Shown piece after piece: positions 25,249-37,500 of a DNA stretch of 64,000 bases. The position numbers were made by a program, and so were the translations under genes. The stretch lies in assembly GCF_010183535.1 (NCBI RefSeq), contig NC_071333.1:17668587-17732586 (forward strand), given 5' to 3'. The number at the start of each line of letters is the position of its first letter. Position 1 is the first letter of the stretch. The notes beneath the pieces are model-generated. The model made no database searches. It saw only the letters and a list, made by a program, of their open reading frames with translations, and was not told where the DNA came from. Source of the stretch: Caenorhabditis remanei (taxonomy: Eukaryota; Nematoda; Chromadorea; Rhabditida; Rhabditidae).

Positions 25249-25973
25249 CTAACCAATAGTGATGCCGGTGGAATCAAAGGTGATGATGTTCCCTGAGCTC
25301 GACCTTCTGCACAAACCCACCGTCTGATAAAAAAGACAGACGAGAGACCTATCAAAATCTCTCGTCGCAGCTAGCGGACCTACCGTGAGGTAGACCCCCG
25401 CCGCTGTAAGCAGGCTCGCCATGTACCATTGTTCTGTCATTAATGGTCTTATTTACACCTTTGATAAAGACTAGGAATAAAAGTGACGTCAGACTACACA
25501 GTATATGCGATGACGACGGTCTTATCGGAATGCCGCTTATCCTAAATTCATACGGTGTCTGAAGAAATGATGTTATGACTATTACGAAACTCGGACTGTG
25601 GATTCCTAAAATCTTGAAACTCAGATTCCAAGGATCACTGAATTTCGTAATCCATTGTTTGTCTGATTTGTTTGTCAATAGAGACTCAAAAGGATACAAT
25701 TCGAAGAAAGCCAGTCAGCATTAGTCATATATCTCAAGATACAAAAAGAGAGAACCACGTGGCTGAGATTTCCGAGAGTTTCTTTGTTCGATGTTCAGTC
25801 ACAAGACAGATCGGTAATCCTGTGAAAGATATTCGAGGTTTTTTTGGTTCCCCGATCTCAAAAGTCGGTTGGCCTAATCCGTTAGCTAAAGGGACCAGGA
25901 GGACTAAAAAATGCAAGGGTACCTGAAGGTGCGCACTTGTCACACCAACAAAGCGAATGACTAATTTGTTCAT
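25249..25973. other. Cluster of open frames without an identifiable gene
   Basis: Within about 720 bases there are minus-strand frames of 63, 115 and 79 codons (25249-25440, 25352-25699, 25734-25973) and a plus-strand frame of 84 codons (25672-25926) beginning MSIETQKDTIRRKPVSISHI. Base composition is more even than in the surroundings. The 115-codon frame has two hydrophobic stretches. No frame has convincing splice sites or a family signature. The region could be a decayed gene or transposon remnant, or chance. Confidence 0.3.
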
Positions 25974-26941
25974 TTATTTTATGCTCAAGCAGCTAGCCTT
26001 TGAAACAAAGGATTCATATGAAATGTGCGATAATTGGATATTTTAAAGATCATGGAGTTTGATTTTTAAAGGTGTTTTATAATTCCGTCAAGCAAGATGC
26101 AAAGATACAAATATACTACTATGAAACAGGTGAAGCGGAAAATAACTTGTGAAGTTGGTTTTTCGAGTTTTAAAAGTTTTCCAAGAACTTAGTTCAATTT
26201 TTGGTGAAGAGTGACAGGTTCTCACCTCGTAACATTATTACATCATTTGTTACATCATTTATTTGAAAAACTCACCTTGGGAATTGGAAGAATTACTCAT
26301 ACTCAAAGTTTTTTTCGAATGTGTGAATGTATGAAAAAGATAGGAATGTTATGTCTACCTCGGACAAAAAAGCTTTCAAAGGTCACCACTTACGGTCAAA
26401 CATAGGCATACAACTGACCAAACATCATTCCACAAAACACAACCTTGATAGAAATATTCCTCATTTTCCCTGAGAACTCTTTGGCGGTTTAGGTTACCTG
26501 TTTGCAAGTGACGTAGAAGATCAGAAATCAATGAGTAAACACTTAGCAAAGGAAAAAAAGAAGAATATGAAGTTGGAAAGCTAACAGATGTTTCAAAAAC
26601 TAAAGAGTAGGCACGCGGTGGAAAAGATGAAGAATGCAGAACGTCACAGCCGACCTGTCATCTCTCTGAATATCTTTTGGATGGGTCGAGAAGAGGGATT
26701 AGAACAGAGCAAAATGCCAAAAAGCCGATGAATTGAGGTGAAAAGAGCTGAAAAGAGGAATTCTTGTGATTTGAAGCATAGCGGGGATAAGCGATGAATA
26801 GAAAAAAGAAAAGACAAGATTACTAATATGAAAATATGAAAACCAGACAGGAAAGCTCAAAACTTGCTTGATTGGCTGTAAATTCATCGCAATGAACATT
26901 AGAATGACTATGATTGCTCACAAGGGAAGTCTATGGAGACG

Positions 26942-27278
26942 CGGCTTTCAAGTGATCTATAAATTTGAGCCGAGTTATAAACTCTCAAACTTTTCATATG
27001 GTCAAGTTTTTTCACATGGAAATTCATATCGGCAGACTACGTCACCGCGAAGTTCCGTTTGTGTTTCCCACCGTTTTACCTTTTAAAAGGTTAAAGAGTA
27101 AATCTTCGTGTATACTATTTGTTGATTTGGAATTCCATTTAAAAAGCATAACCAATTGAAAAAGCATGACCAGCCCATAACTCGGCTCGCAGAGACATTT
27201 AGCCGGTTTTGATTGCAGAAATGGACTTCGCGTACTCAAAAATCCCTATAACCATATATATAGATAGTTTGAAAGCTG
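26942..27278. repeat. Foldback repeat, copy A of a family shared with 52.5 kb
   Basis: Left end CGGCTTTCAAGTGATCTATA and right end TAGATAGTTTGAAAGCT are inverted repeats. Inner blocks include CATAACTCGGCTCGCAGAGACA followed by TTAGCCGG on the right arm and GAGCCGAGTTATAAACTC on the left arm, where part of the arm is deleted. The same blocks in the same order recur at 52497-52770. No flanking duplication was identified. Confidence 0.7.
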
Positions 27279-27661
27279 GGTCACCAAAGACTTCCCGTGA
27301 AAAAAAATCTTTCAAAATGAAAGTACCAACTCCTCCATTATCTTCCGCCCGAGCCTTTCCTTTTATACTTGCATCCCTAAATGACCGCCGTTCAAAGAAC
27401 GAGCAACCAATGAAACCTGAGCCACATCTGAGCCGCGTTTTTTGCCCAATTATGAGCAGAGAACGTTTGACAGAGCAGCTTGTTTTTAAAGTTGGTTGAA
27501 ACAGCTCCGGAAGATGTGTTCTAGGAAAAGTGAACTAGACATGACACAGACTATGTTGTAGTCTGTTTTACTGGAAGTTTGTTCAGAGAGCAGGGGAGTG
27601 ATGGGATCACAGTGTACAGGGATGCAAAGGTCGAAACGCTGATAAACATAGTTTTCTCAAC

Positions 27662-27933
27662 CAGATATGCAAAATCTGGACCCGGTGTCAAAAATCTACA
27701 AAATCTTTTGAAAATTTTTGGAATTTTCATCGAAAATAGTCAAAAAACCTATGTACGCTTGAGTTTTAATCGATAGCTGAGTCCATAGTCTCCCTATTCG
27801 ACTTTTTGAACAAAAAAAAACAAAAATTTCAAAATTTCAAAGTTTTGTACTGAGAACCGGGTCGAGTCGAGCAGAGCCGAGCCAGACCGGTGAGAAACCT
27901 CAACTCGGTTCGACCCGGCCCGTTGCAATTCTG
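27662..27933. mobile_element. Probable degenerate member of the GGGCC-end MITE family
   Basis: Left end CAGATATGCAAAATCTGGACCCGG and the reverse complement of the right end (CAGAATTGCAACGGGCCGGG) match loosely, and an internal inverted block of CGGGTCGAGTCGAGC-type sequence is present. I could not find a matching 8-base duplication outside it. It most resembles the copy in the last intron of the RUN/PH gene. Confidence 0.5.
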
Positions 27934-28317
27934 AATTCAAAAATGTCTGAAGATATAAGAAAATAAAAAGATCATTACTTTTCTGACAAGCTAAAGTAGA
28001 TAAAATAACTTTACGAAATTTCCTAACACTTCCGTTTCACATTTCATCAGTATGGCGTTTTGCAACAATGTCAATTTTTCCAGATGTTTCTTTGTTCTCC
28101 AGCTCCGGAGATCATAGTAGTAATTTAAAAATTGCATCATAACATCATCATCATCATAATTTCAAAAACAACATCTCAATTTGCGACGGTTGCGAAATTT
28201 CCAATTTCAACACATTGATGGGACCTATGATTTGCATAAAGGCTAATTGCATAGTGTCAGAATATGAAATTGAATGAGTTGCGGATATTATCTGTTTTAA
28301 TGCTGCAAAAGATGTAC

Positions 28318-28560
28318 GTATTCCAATATCTCTCGATCAAAATTTCAATTCTGATTCGCTCAGAAACATTTTTCTAAAAACTGATATGTACGAAAATCCC
28401 TACACCTTGGTCACTGCAAAAAAATTATGAACAGATTCCAATATTTTTTCCTTCTCGATCAAAACTTCTATTTCGATTCTCTCAGTGATATTTTTCTAAT
28501 TTTTTTTTCTAAGTGAACGTTGCATTTCCAAAATCCCCTACACATTGAAGCTTTGCAATG
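28318..28560. repeat. Two-copy imperfect tandem duplication, about 120 bases per unit
   Basis: ATTCCAATAT...CTCGATCAAAA...TTCAATTCTGATTCGCTCAG...TTTTTCTAA...AAATCCCTACAC at 28318-28430 recurs at 28436-28560 with substitutions and an expanded T-run. Noncoding. Confidence 0.6.
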
Positions 28561-29003
28561 AATATAATTTTTTTTTTGCGTTAACGAGTCACTTCTTTTT
28601 GATGAAGCTTCATAAAAAATTTCATTGTGCGCTCACCGGCCGAGTGGCACTAAGGTCGTTTAACAGCCCGCTCCCTCACCACCCCATATAATTTAGAAGA
28701 AGACCACCCAGTGTTTTTCCGTCATTACTTTTAATATTTCTTGTTCTTTTCACCTTTTGAATTCAAAACACCTGATACCCATCTTTCCTGAAAAATGAGA
28801 CAAAAGTACAAGACTTCAGGTGACAAAACATCACACTTTACTTGTTTCTTGTTTTTTTTCATCTAACAAAACAACAAAAAAAAACAGAATTTCTTGTTTT
28901 TAGGACAATGAATCATTGTCTCATTTTCTGTTCCTGTTTTTTTGTGTTGTATCGGAGACATTTCGTGTTTTTTTGTAAAAGTGCTCTCCTGTTTATCGAA
29001 ATT

Positions 29004-29258
29004 ATAAAAACCAGACTTGTTTTGGGCCGGTCAAGCCCGTTCGGTTTATTTTGAAACATGTTTCGAAAAAATTTTATATTTTTGAATTTTTACTGAGATA
29101 TTTTCGAAAAAGGTATAGCTTTTGACTAAGACTTTAAAATTCAATCAAAAGGTGAATATTTATTATAATTTAGCATCTTTACTGTAATTTTTTGAAATTT
29201 TCAAAAAATGAGTCGCACTTTTGAATCAGACCCAATTTTCGACATGTCTGATAAAAAC
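29004..29258. mobile_element. hAT-type MITE with 8-bp duplication ATAAAAAC
   Basis: The element 29012-29250 starts CAGACTTGTTTTGGGCCGG and ends GACATGTCTG, inverted relative to each other. A perfect 8-base direct repeat ATAAAAAC flanks it at 29004-29011 and 29251-29258. The 239-base interior is A/T-rich without an open frame. The ends fit the same family as the 10.9 kb palindrome. Confidence 0.8.
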
Positions 29259-30913
29259 TACTTGAGCTTCTGGAAGCAACCATCAGTAGTTCCCTTCCTC
29301 CCTTCTTGATAACGTTCTCCATTTTTCACAGCCTCTTCCGAAATACCGTAACCCAGTAGCCTTTTTTCTTCAACGTCTCATGATCTTTTTTTGCAAAAAC
29401 GGAGTTGTAAAGTGCATGGAATCATTATCCGAAGCAAAGCAAATTAGTTCCTCTTATATATGTATCGTCGATCTGATCACTGCACTTCTCAACTAATTTC
29501 GACTACTTTGACATGTGAATGAAAACAACACTCGATTCCTTCTCGGAACGCAGCTATAGATTTCTGTCGTGGCAAAATCACAATTGGTAAATGTTAGGAC
29601 AACGGAGAGCCGCCTTTGATGTTCAGAAATTCAAACTATCTTATCATTCCATTTAAGTACAGGTATATCAAAGAACCTATTATCCGTGTAACCAGTATAA
29701 TATCTCTCTTTGAAGTGCCGCTTTTGAAGTACCTCCTTTGAAATAGTGGCGGTTTTTCTCATAGTTCACATTGCCTTATAATTTAAACCAAGGGGACTGG
29801 CTCCCCCGGTCGATTCAATATCTCACTATTGATGTTACCTCCAAAAAATATGGAAAGAACTGCTTTGTGAGCTGGCATTCAATCGCAAACAATACATTTG
29901 CATACAACACGTATACTCGACACATATCCATCCCCGCACTCACTCTTTCATTTCAAATGTGACTTTTACCAAATCCATTGCTTTTCTGATCAGAGGTATG
30001 ACACAATGTGTATACGCTCGGATAGATAATGAACATTTTCTGAGACAAGTCTACTTCAAGTGAATACACCTTTGTCAATCTCATTTCCAATGTTGGGGAA
30101 GCCAGAACCAACTCGTTTACCTTGAGAAGTCCTTTTGATCTTCCTTTTTCGAAAGAAGAGATTAAAATCTCATCGTGCTCTTTGAAATCCTCCTGGCTTT
30201 ATGGTAGTCTTCTTTCTATATTTGTTAGCAGTGCTATCTTCCCTCAACCCATAGTCTATTCATTATTATCATAGGTAGAATCGATAACCGACCTTTCTTC
30301 GGTTGTCTTCCTAATCCCCTCCTTCACCTGTCCCTGACACGTCATCATACATTTTTGTGGGGTGAGAGTGTGAGAGACGGAGAGAAAAAGGTGTCTTCTC
30401 ACTAAAAAAGACACTGCGGTGTCCCTTCGTTCCAATCGTTTGTTTCTCAATTCTTATGGGAATCGGAACATTATTCGATTATTTCCCACCGAGACGACGC
30501 GATGCTTCTCTTCTTCTCATTCATTCCTCCGGAGAAGCACCGCACCTTCCCCGCTCTCTCTTCTCTTTTTCCAATTTAAATTTCGAAATTTTTCGAAAGT
30601 ATTCAAACAAAATTGTTATTGTAATCTTCCTTCCTCAGTCTACCCATTGTCTACCCCCTTCCCCTCCTTGTCTTCCGACATTTCGCAATGTAGAGTCACT
30701 TTCACTAGTCTAGACCTTGACACGCCCGGCGGGCGCGCACACCCTCACGCACTGACGCACTATTTGAATAATGTGATGTCTTTTACCGCTGGGGTGGTGA
30801 CGAATTTCTTACGTTTTCGCTCTCTTTCGTGTCATTTGCTTCTTCCGTTATGGGTTTTCCGTGATAAAAAATTTGTTGCGTGTATTATTTTCTTCACTTT
30901 CAGTAATTTCGCC

Positions 30914-33862
30914 ATGTATCATATGCTACCGTACTCATATCGACCGCAGGCTCACTACACCAGAGCCCAACACGGAGAATTTCAGAATTTGATCGAAAGA
31001 TTCGTGAATAAAGTGAGTTTGTTTAATTTTTTGTGTAACTTCTTTAATTTTTGCAATAAAATTTATTAATTTATTTAAAATTTTCAGATACTCCGCGAAA
31101 CGGATATTGTCGACGCGGATAATGTAAACGGCCGGAAGTTGTTCAATTCCATGGACACGTTCTTCTCGTATGGGTTAGTACCTGCATTAATCATGGCTTC
31201 CAACGAATTGAAATAATTTTTGATATATTTTCTAGACTTCTCACCGCCGATGGAACCTACTGGAGATTCATACGCCAATTCCTGCCAAAAGCCGAGCAGA
31301 AAATGCTGAGAGCTGAGTGTGGAAATGCCAATGACCGCTTTTTGTCAATCGGGTGGTTGAAGACGTCGTTCAACAAGGGAACTCTCCACTTTATGCTTCT
31401 CGCCCTCACCAACCAGATCAACAAGTGAGTTGAATTAAAAAATATGAAAAATATGAAATAAAAAACATTCCAGGATCTACTTGAACAAGTACTACCACAT
31501 CAACTCGTGTCTCCGCAACAACGGATTCTTGGAGGCCATCACCGAGCTCATGGATAGACTCAACACTGTCCAATTTGCCTTCTATGTAAGAAATTTTCAG
31601 ATTGGATCCTTACTCATAACTTTGTTGTTCCAGACCTCCCGCCAGCTCCGCGAAGAGCCAATTCCAGCTGCTGTCGTCGAACCATATGTTGTGCAGGTGT
31701 CTTCACGTGCTGCTGCCCGTCAACGCAAGCTCACCGAAAAAGAAGCTTCCCAGGAGGTCGTGCCAAATGTGATCCCAACTGAAATCCCAAGCATTCTTAC
31801 CCAAGCCATTGACCAGGATGTTCTTCTCGATGAACTTGTCCGTAACCGTCATAACCGTCTCAACACTGAGCTCTACGATGCTTCACGCGTTGAAGAAATT
31901 GACGAGGACGGTGAGGCATCGACTTCGGTTGTGGAGGAAAAGTTGGAAGACGTCATGACAAAGAAGATGTCTTGCGCTCATATGGAGTCTATGGATCCAG
32001 ATGGCATCGAACAGATCTTGGCGAGCGTTGAGCCAGAGGAGCCAGACATGCCGGAGTACAATCTTGCCGATGGGGAGTATCAGTAAGTGTTTCTACTTGA
32101 AAAAATGTTTACCTTGAAATCTTCCAGAATGAGCCAAGGAGACGTTCTTCACCTCGCTATCAACGTTTTTGAGAAGTCGTCGGAGAAGATCATCGAATGC
32201 TTCAAAGTGCTCGAAAACTTCCATTCCGACAGCATCAAACTCCGTTACTTCGTGATGACGAACTACAACGTCTACGTTTTCAAGTACCGCTACAAGACCC
32301 ACAGCGGATCTCCGGGAAAGACGACAAACTTGTCATCGGAGGGATTCTTTATCCCAGTGGTTCGTATGGCTCATGACCGTATCAAGGCTATCAAGGTATG
32401 GTTACATTTGAAAATGACAAAATTTGATAGACTAAATATTCTATTTCAGATTTCCATCGACAATTTGTCCTTCATGTTGGAAGCCAACGAAAATGGATTC
32501 AGCCACTTTATTGAGAACGTGGAGAGGGATGACAAGTCCGTGTTCACCTACACCGCCGCGTTGGCTGGATTGGAGTGTGGCGCTCATTTGATCAACTCGC
32601 TCATCCAGGTCGTGGAGCACAGTAGCCGTCAGCTGTCGGAGCGTGCCGAGGTCGACGACCACATCGGATACATGTGCATGCTTCAGCCAAATCTGGAAAA
32701 GCAACTCTCAAGAACGATCGACATTCGTTCGGCCGCTCTTTGCTTCTGGTATGAGCAGTCGTATGCGGAGCGTGAGCAGTCGATGACTACAAAATCTGGA
32801 TACTTGTTCAAAACTAGCGTTGGAACCTGGATGAAAGGATCGGAGGAGGCCGATCAGAGATACTGTATGATTGTTGGGAACTGTCTCCACGTGTTCCTCG
32901 ACTCCAACTGCAAGAGCGAGGATGTTGTGATCAACTTGAGGTAAGCGTTTGAAATTCAGATAGCATCTACCGTAATCTGAATGGCAGATCACTAGACAAA
33001 AGCCTCTTTCACTAGTGCGCGTCTTTTCAAGGTCGTCTACCGAAGTCGCCAACATTGATCAAAAATAGATAAATCAAAGCGAATAGTCATTCAATTCAAT
33101 TTCCTTTCAGCACATCGACCTTGCATAACATGGGACGCGTCACTTTCCAGTTGAGAGGCCCTGAAGGCCAATTCGAGTTTGAGTCTAGCGCCCAAGAAGA
33201 CTACGCCGAGTGGATGGCAGTTCTTGGACAGATCATGGAGAACAAGGCGACGCCACAATACATGACTCCATGCCTTACCGTTCTCCTTGAGGGTAGCATT
33301 GCAGTCGTTCAAGAAGGAGAGAAGTTCTGGGCCGACGGATTCTTGCGCCTCCTCAATGAGATTCCCGGTGACTCTTTCCAACAAGTGATTGCTGTTCATC
33401 CGCCAAAGGATAAGGACAGCTTCTTTGCTAACCGTGCGCCAGCACTCTGCCTGGTTACTGCTGACCAGTCTATCCACTACTTCTTCCTCCGCTTCACCAA
33501 GGAGCTCGAGCGCTTCACCAACTCTGTTGAGGTCACCTATGGACTCAAGCACCAGAAACTCGATGAGCAAATGATGCAGGTGAGTTAAAATCTTAAAATT
33601 CCTGATGTCACCTGACCCCAGGCTTGCAAAATATCGGCCCGGCGTCAATATGAGTTTCAATCGATTCGGTTTTTTGCGAAAAACTCAAAAAATTCAATTT
33701 TTTGTACTGTGATCCGGGCCGACCGAGCCAAACCGGCTCGGCCCGGCCAATTGCAAATTTCCCTGACCCCCTGATTCCTAAAATAACTATTTATTTCAGA
33801 TTCCAATCGGAAAAACCATCCACAACACGTGCTGCCTTGCCAAGAGTCTCTGGCCAATCTAA
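30914..33862 (+). CDS. RUN and PH domain protein (PLEKHM2/SKIP-like)
   Basis: Nine exons encode 741 residues: 30914-31012, 31088-31173, 31236-31424, 31474-31585, 31634-32082, 32128-32395, 32450-32940, 33111-33579 and 33800-33862. An N-terminal RUN domain (~24-150; LIERFVNKILRE...LFNSMDTFFSYGLL...WRFIRQFLP) is followed by an acidic linker (~190-310), a segment (~312-500) with PH-like strand pattern (KLRYFVMTNYNVYVFKYR) and a C-terminal PH domain (~516-607; SGYLFKTSVGTWMKG...YAEWMAVLGQIM). RUN plus PH proteins such as PLEKHM1/2 link Arl8/Rab GTPases on lysosomes and endosomes to motors or tethers; this role is inferred from architecture. The start follows an acceptor (TTTCAG at 30898-30903) by ten bases, so spliced-leader addition is likely; the frame stays open upstream to about 30419, so a longer form cannot be excluded. 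AATAAA at 33884-33889. Confidence 0.88.
33611..33770. mobile_element. GGGCC-end MITE in last intron of the RUN/PH gene
   Basis: CCTGACCCC occurs at 33611-33619 and again at 33762-33770, flanking about 145 bases whose left end is CAGGCTTGCAAAATATCGGCCCGG and right end is CGGCCCGGCCAATTGCAAATTTC. The ends are inverted repeats over the TTGCAAA and GGCCCGG blocks. The direct repeat is 8 or 9 bases depending on where the boundary is placed. The element lies wholly inside intron 8 (33580-33799). Confidence 0.7.
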
Positions 33863-34545
33863 TCGTCCCAGATGAACAGAATTAATAAATATAACTTTAC
33901 CCGCTTCCAAAAATTTATATTAATACTCTCCAAGAGTTCGTCCATGATAATCTATCCCCTCGTGCCGGGTATTAATATAAATTCCCCCCTTTGTCTCGCT
34001 TCTCAATACCGTGAAATCACTTGACCAGTTTTTTACCATTTTACTTTCTTTATCCATCCATTCCCCTCAGCTCTTTGCCTATTGTCATAAAATTGTGGTC
34101 GGTGGCTCTCATCTTGAAAACTTGGAGCTCCCAACTACAATGGATTTATCTTGTCCTTTCTCATTATCTTTTTTCTTGGTTTTACGTCTTTTCGTTTTAT
34201 TTCTAAAAACATGTTATCCCGCACAAGCTTCCCCTGCTCATCCCTAAATTTTACGGAAACGTTTATCCCCATTTGGTCCTACTGATGTCATTTTTTGCTA
34301 ATTCCCGAATCAATTTTTCTTTTGGAGTCCCGTCTCAAATCCTCAATTCCCAGCTATTTCACTTATCCACCCGCTTCTCTTATATACATAAAATCGAGCT
34401 TTTTCTTGTATTCAGTGTCTAATCTTTTTTATTGACAAAAAATGAGATGGTGGTGAGGAAACAAAATCATTAATCATAACAAGCAATAATCGACTACTGT
34501 AGGTTAAATTTTATCGGTGGTTAAGATTCTTCACTATTGATTTAT
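33863..34545. other. Convergent intergenic region, RUN/PH gene and ucr-2
   Basis: It contains the RUN/PH poly(A) signal at 33884-33889 and the ucr-2 3' end (listed separately). The centre is C/T-rich with no open frame of interest and no recognised repeat. Confidence 0.6.
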
Positions 34546-34546
34546 T
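34541..34546 (-). terminator. AATAAA overlapping the ucr-2 stop codon
   Basis: The minus strand reads CTG TGA ATAAA, so an AATAAA hexamer starts at the last base of the stop codon. A second minus-strand AATAAA lies near 34430. The first would give an unusually short 3' UTR of roughly 15 bases; the second would give a more usual one. Which is used is unknown. Confidence 0.4.
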
Positions 34547-37500
34547 CACAGGGAGTCAACGTATGGAACCTCGTTGACATTTCCATAGCTGGCCACGGAC
34601 AACTTGCTGGTAAGCTTCTTGGCGGCTGCTTCTACGTCGCTAGCAGACACATTCGGGATGAGCTCAATATAGTTGTCCTGGGATTGGAAGAGTTGAGAGG
34701 TTCTTTCGATCGAGTAGTTGTCAGAGTGGGCTGAGGCTCTCAACGCGTTGTTGTGGGCTTGCTTCTTGACAGCTGAAAATGTTTTGAGGTTGGAAAATAG
34801 AATATTCTCAAAATTCATATGAAATTCTAATGTACCTTCAATGTCGGCAACCTTGAATGATTTTAAGGCTCCGACCACATTGGTGACGACCTGGTTAGCC
34901 TGGGCGCCTTCTGCAACAACGTAGACTCCAGCGAGTCCGCTATCGGAGTGAACTGCTTGATAAGCGCTGGCAGATCCATGAGCTCCGGCAGCTTTAGCGA
35001 GGACACCGCTGGCAGACGAGGAGAATCTGGAAATAAATCATTTTGTAATCTTTTGCTTTTTTTTGAATCCATACTTGACTGGCGATGAGTTGCCGAGTGC
35101 AGTGAGAAGAACGGCTTGTGTTGCAAGTGCCTTCGCATTGTTTCCAGCAGCACCCTCTCCGGCGACGATGACGTGCGCGTACTTGGAATCGACGTCTCTG
35201 CGCACTTCTCCTCCCTAGGTGTTGGAAAAGGTGAGAAAAGATAGTATAGATAACATAAACAGTGGAGCGGATAACGGAAGGAGATTTCAATTTTTTTGAC
35301 GTGTGTTCTATTTCTAATCCCTTCTCCCCCCAGAATGAGTGATGGTCGAGGGAAGGGGACACGAGTAGCAAGTTTTTTTCTTTTTCCTTAGCGCATGCCG
35401 CCATAGGTATACTGAATATCCGCCGCATGTCCGACGACATCACTGCGATACGATACGTCCGGGGAACCGGTAATTTTTTATCGCAACGTTCTTTCCGATC
35501 AATTGCGCCGTGAAGCCTCTCGGTTTTCCCACCCCCCATCCGCCTCCCTTTGCAAGTTCTTATAGGATTTCGAGTTTTTTTGAAGGGAGATGTATAAAAA
35601 AGTGTTTGGCGAGGCAAATAACAACATTGTTCCCAACGATGTCTACTCTTGGCTATATTGGAGCAGGCGTCTGCATGCTCGGAGTTCTCTCCGCACTTTG
35701 CTCTATTGGACATATTGTCCAGGACATCAACAACCTTCGTTCGGAAGTTGAAGGTCGTGTTGATGAATTCAAAGTGCTCGCTGATGACACCTGGGACCGT
35801 CTCCTAATCCTTCAATCCCCAACCGGAGAATCCGCCAATCCAGTGCCATCCCTTCTCCGTAACAAGAGATTCGTCTACCCAGGAATGTGCAATTGCGACA
35901 GCAACTCTCAAGGATGCCCAGCCGGACCACCAGGACCACCAGGAGCTCCAGGAAAGCGTGGAGACGAAGGACATCCAGGAGATGAAGGAAGAAAGGGAGC
36001 CAGCGGAATCTCGCTTGCCACCACCCACGATATTCCAGGAGGATGCATCAAGTGCCCAGAGGGACCAGCTGGACCACCAGGATCTGACGGAGAAGTCGGA
36101 CCACAAGGTTTCCCAGGACTTCAAGGATCCGCTGGACCATCCGGAGAAGACGGAGCTCCAGGACAAGAGGGAGCTCCAGGAGATGAGGGAGAGCAAGGAC
36201 CAAAGGGATACGACGGAACCGACGGACCAGACGGAATGCCAGGAACCACCTACTTCCCAGGAGCCGCTGGACAGCCAGGAGAGCCAGGATGGCTTGGAGA
36301 GACTGGACTTCCAGGACAACACGGAGAGCCAGGAAAGGACGGAGAGGAGGGACCACAAGGAGCACCAGGAACGCCAGGAAATCCAGGACACGACGCCTTC
36401 CCAGGAACACCAGGACAAGCCGGAAAGCCAGGAGCACCAGGTATAACTTCTAGAAGAATAGCTTCTGAAATTCTTTAATTTTACAGGAAAGGATGCCAAC
36501 TACTGTCCATGCCCACAAAGACAGGACGACAGAACTCCACCAACCTCCGGAACTCCACAACCACCACCACGTGGATCCACCTCGCCACCAGCTACTCGTG
36601 CTCCACCAGCCACCCGTGCTCCACCAGCCACCACTCGCGCTCCACCAGCAACCACTCGTGCTCCACCAGCACCACAACCACCGGTCACCGAGAAGCCAGG
36701 AAGCTCAGACAGCGGATACCCATCACCATCGGAGCCAGAGCCAGCTCATCCATCTCCAAGCTATCCATCTCCAAGCTATCCATCCCCAAGCTACCCATCT
36801 CCAAGCTATCCATCTCCAAGCTACCCAGCTGAGCCAGCATACTCCGTTCCACCACCAACGAAGCCAGAGGTTCCATCTGGAGGAGGATATGATGCTCCAT
36901 CCCCACCACAAACTGGAAGCTACCAGAGACGTTGGTAGATTGTTACTCATTATTTCGATATTTAATATTTTGTTATCCGACTCCACTGAATAAATATATT
37001 TTTTTCATAAAACATACTTTGTAAGCACTGGAAGATGGGGAAACAGCACTTCCATTTCTGATTGGGGAGTAGTTGTCTCCGAAAAGAACCAAATCCTCAT
37101 GCGCAGCGTTTGTGGCGAACAAGACGGCGTTTCCAGTGACAAAGTGCTTCTCCTAAACGATATAATTCATAAATTTTCCTATTTTCACCGACTCACAGCA
37201 AACTCAGACAAAGTTTGGGCACTGACGGATCCAATTGTGGAGCATGGTGCATAGATTGAGTTTCCAAGTCCTCCATTTCTATAGGCTGCTTTGTGAATCA
37301 GGTCGACCACATAGTCATAAGCGGTTCTGAATCCGTTATCAGCACGCATAGTTGGAAGGACGTCGGCGACTTCCCATGGCTTGAATCCTGGGTTAGCGGC
37401 AGCTTGAGCGAGGACATGGAGGGCATAAGAGGTGGAGTCACGTGGAACTGTGAGGGAGACTCCGAACAAGTCGCGGGAGGTGAATGATTTCTGAAAATTG

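Larger units (their letters stand above)
23711..30913. other. Noncoding interval, 7 kb, repeat-bearing
   Basis: From 23711 to about 24750 it is purine/pyrimidine-tract rich (GGGGGGGGGGGG at about 24165, GAGAGA patches) and probably contains the promoter of the leftward acyltransferase gene. From 25200 to 25990 overlapping open frames appear without an identifiable gene (listed). A foldback repeat lies at 26942-27278, GC-rich palindromic elements at 27662-27933 and 29012-29250 and a two-copy tandem repeat at 28318-28560. From 30300 to 30913 it is C/T-rich and precedes the RUN/PH gene, with an acceptor TTTCAG ending at 30903. Confidence 0.6.

Noticed and set aside
28636..28690. tRNA-like GGCCGAGTGGCACTAAGG resembling a class II D arm
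   Set aside because: No anticodon stem, variable arm or TTCGA T-loop follows, so it is at most a tRNA fragment.
30419..30913. In-frame upstream extension of the RUN/PH protein
   Set aside because: The extension is low-complexity Ser/Phe-rich, and a TTTCAG acceptor just before ATG 30914 explains the start better. A longer isoform is not excluded.
35804..36986. Long minus-strand frames opposite the collagen (Ser/Trp-rich)
   Set aside because: They are mirror images of Gly-X-Y codons and carry no independent signal.
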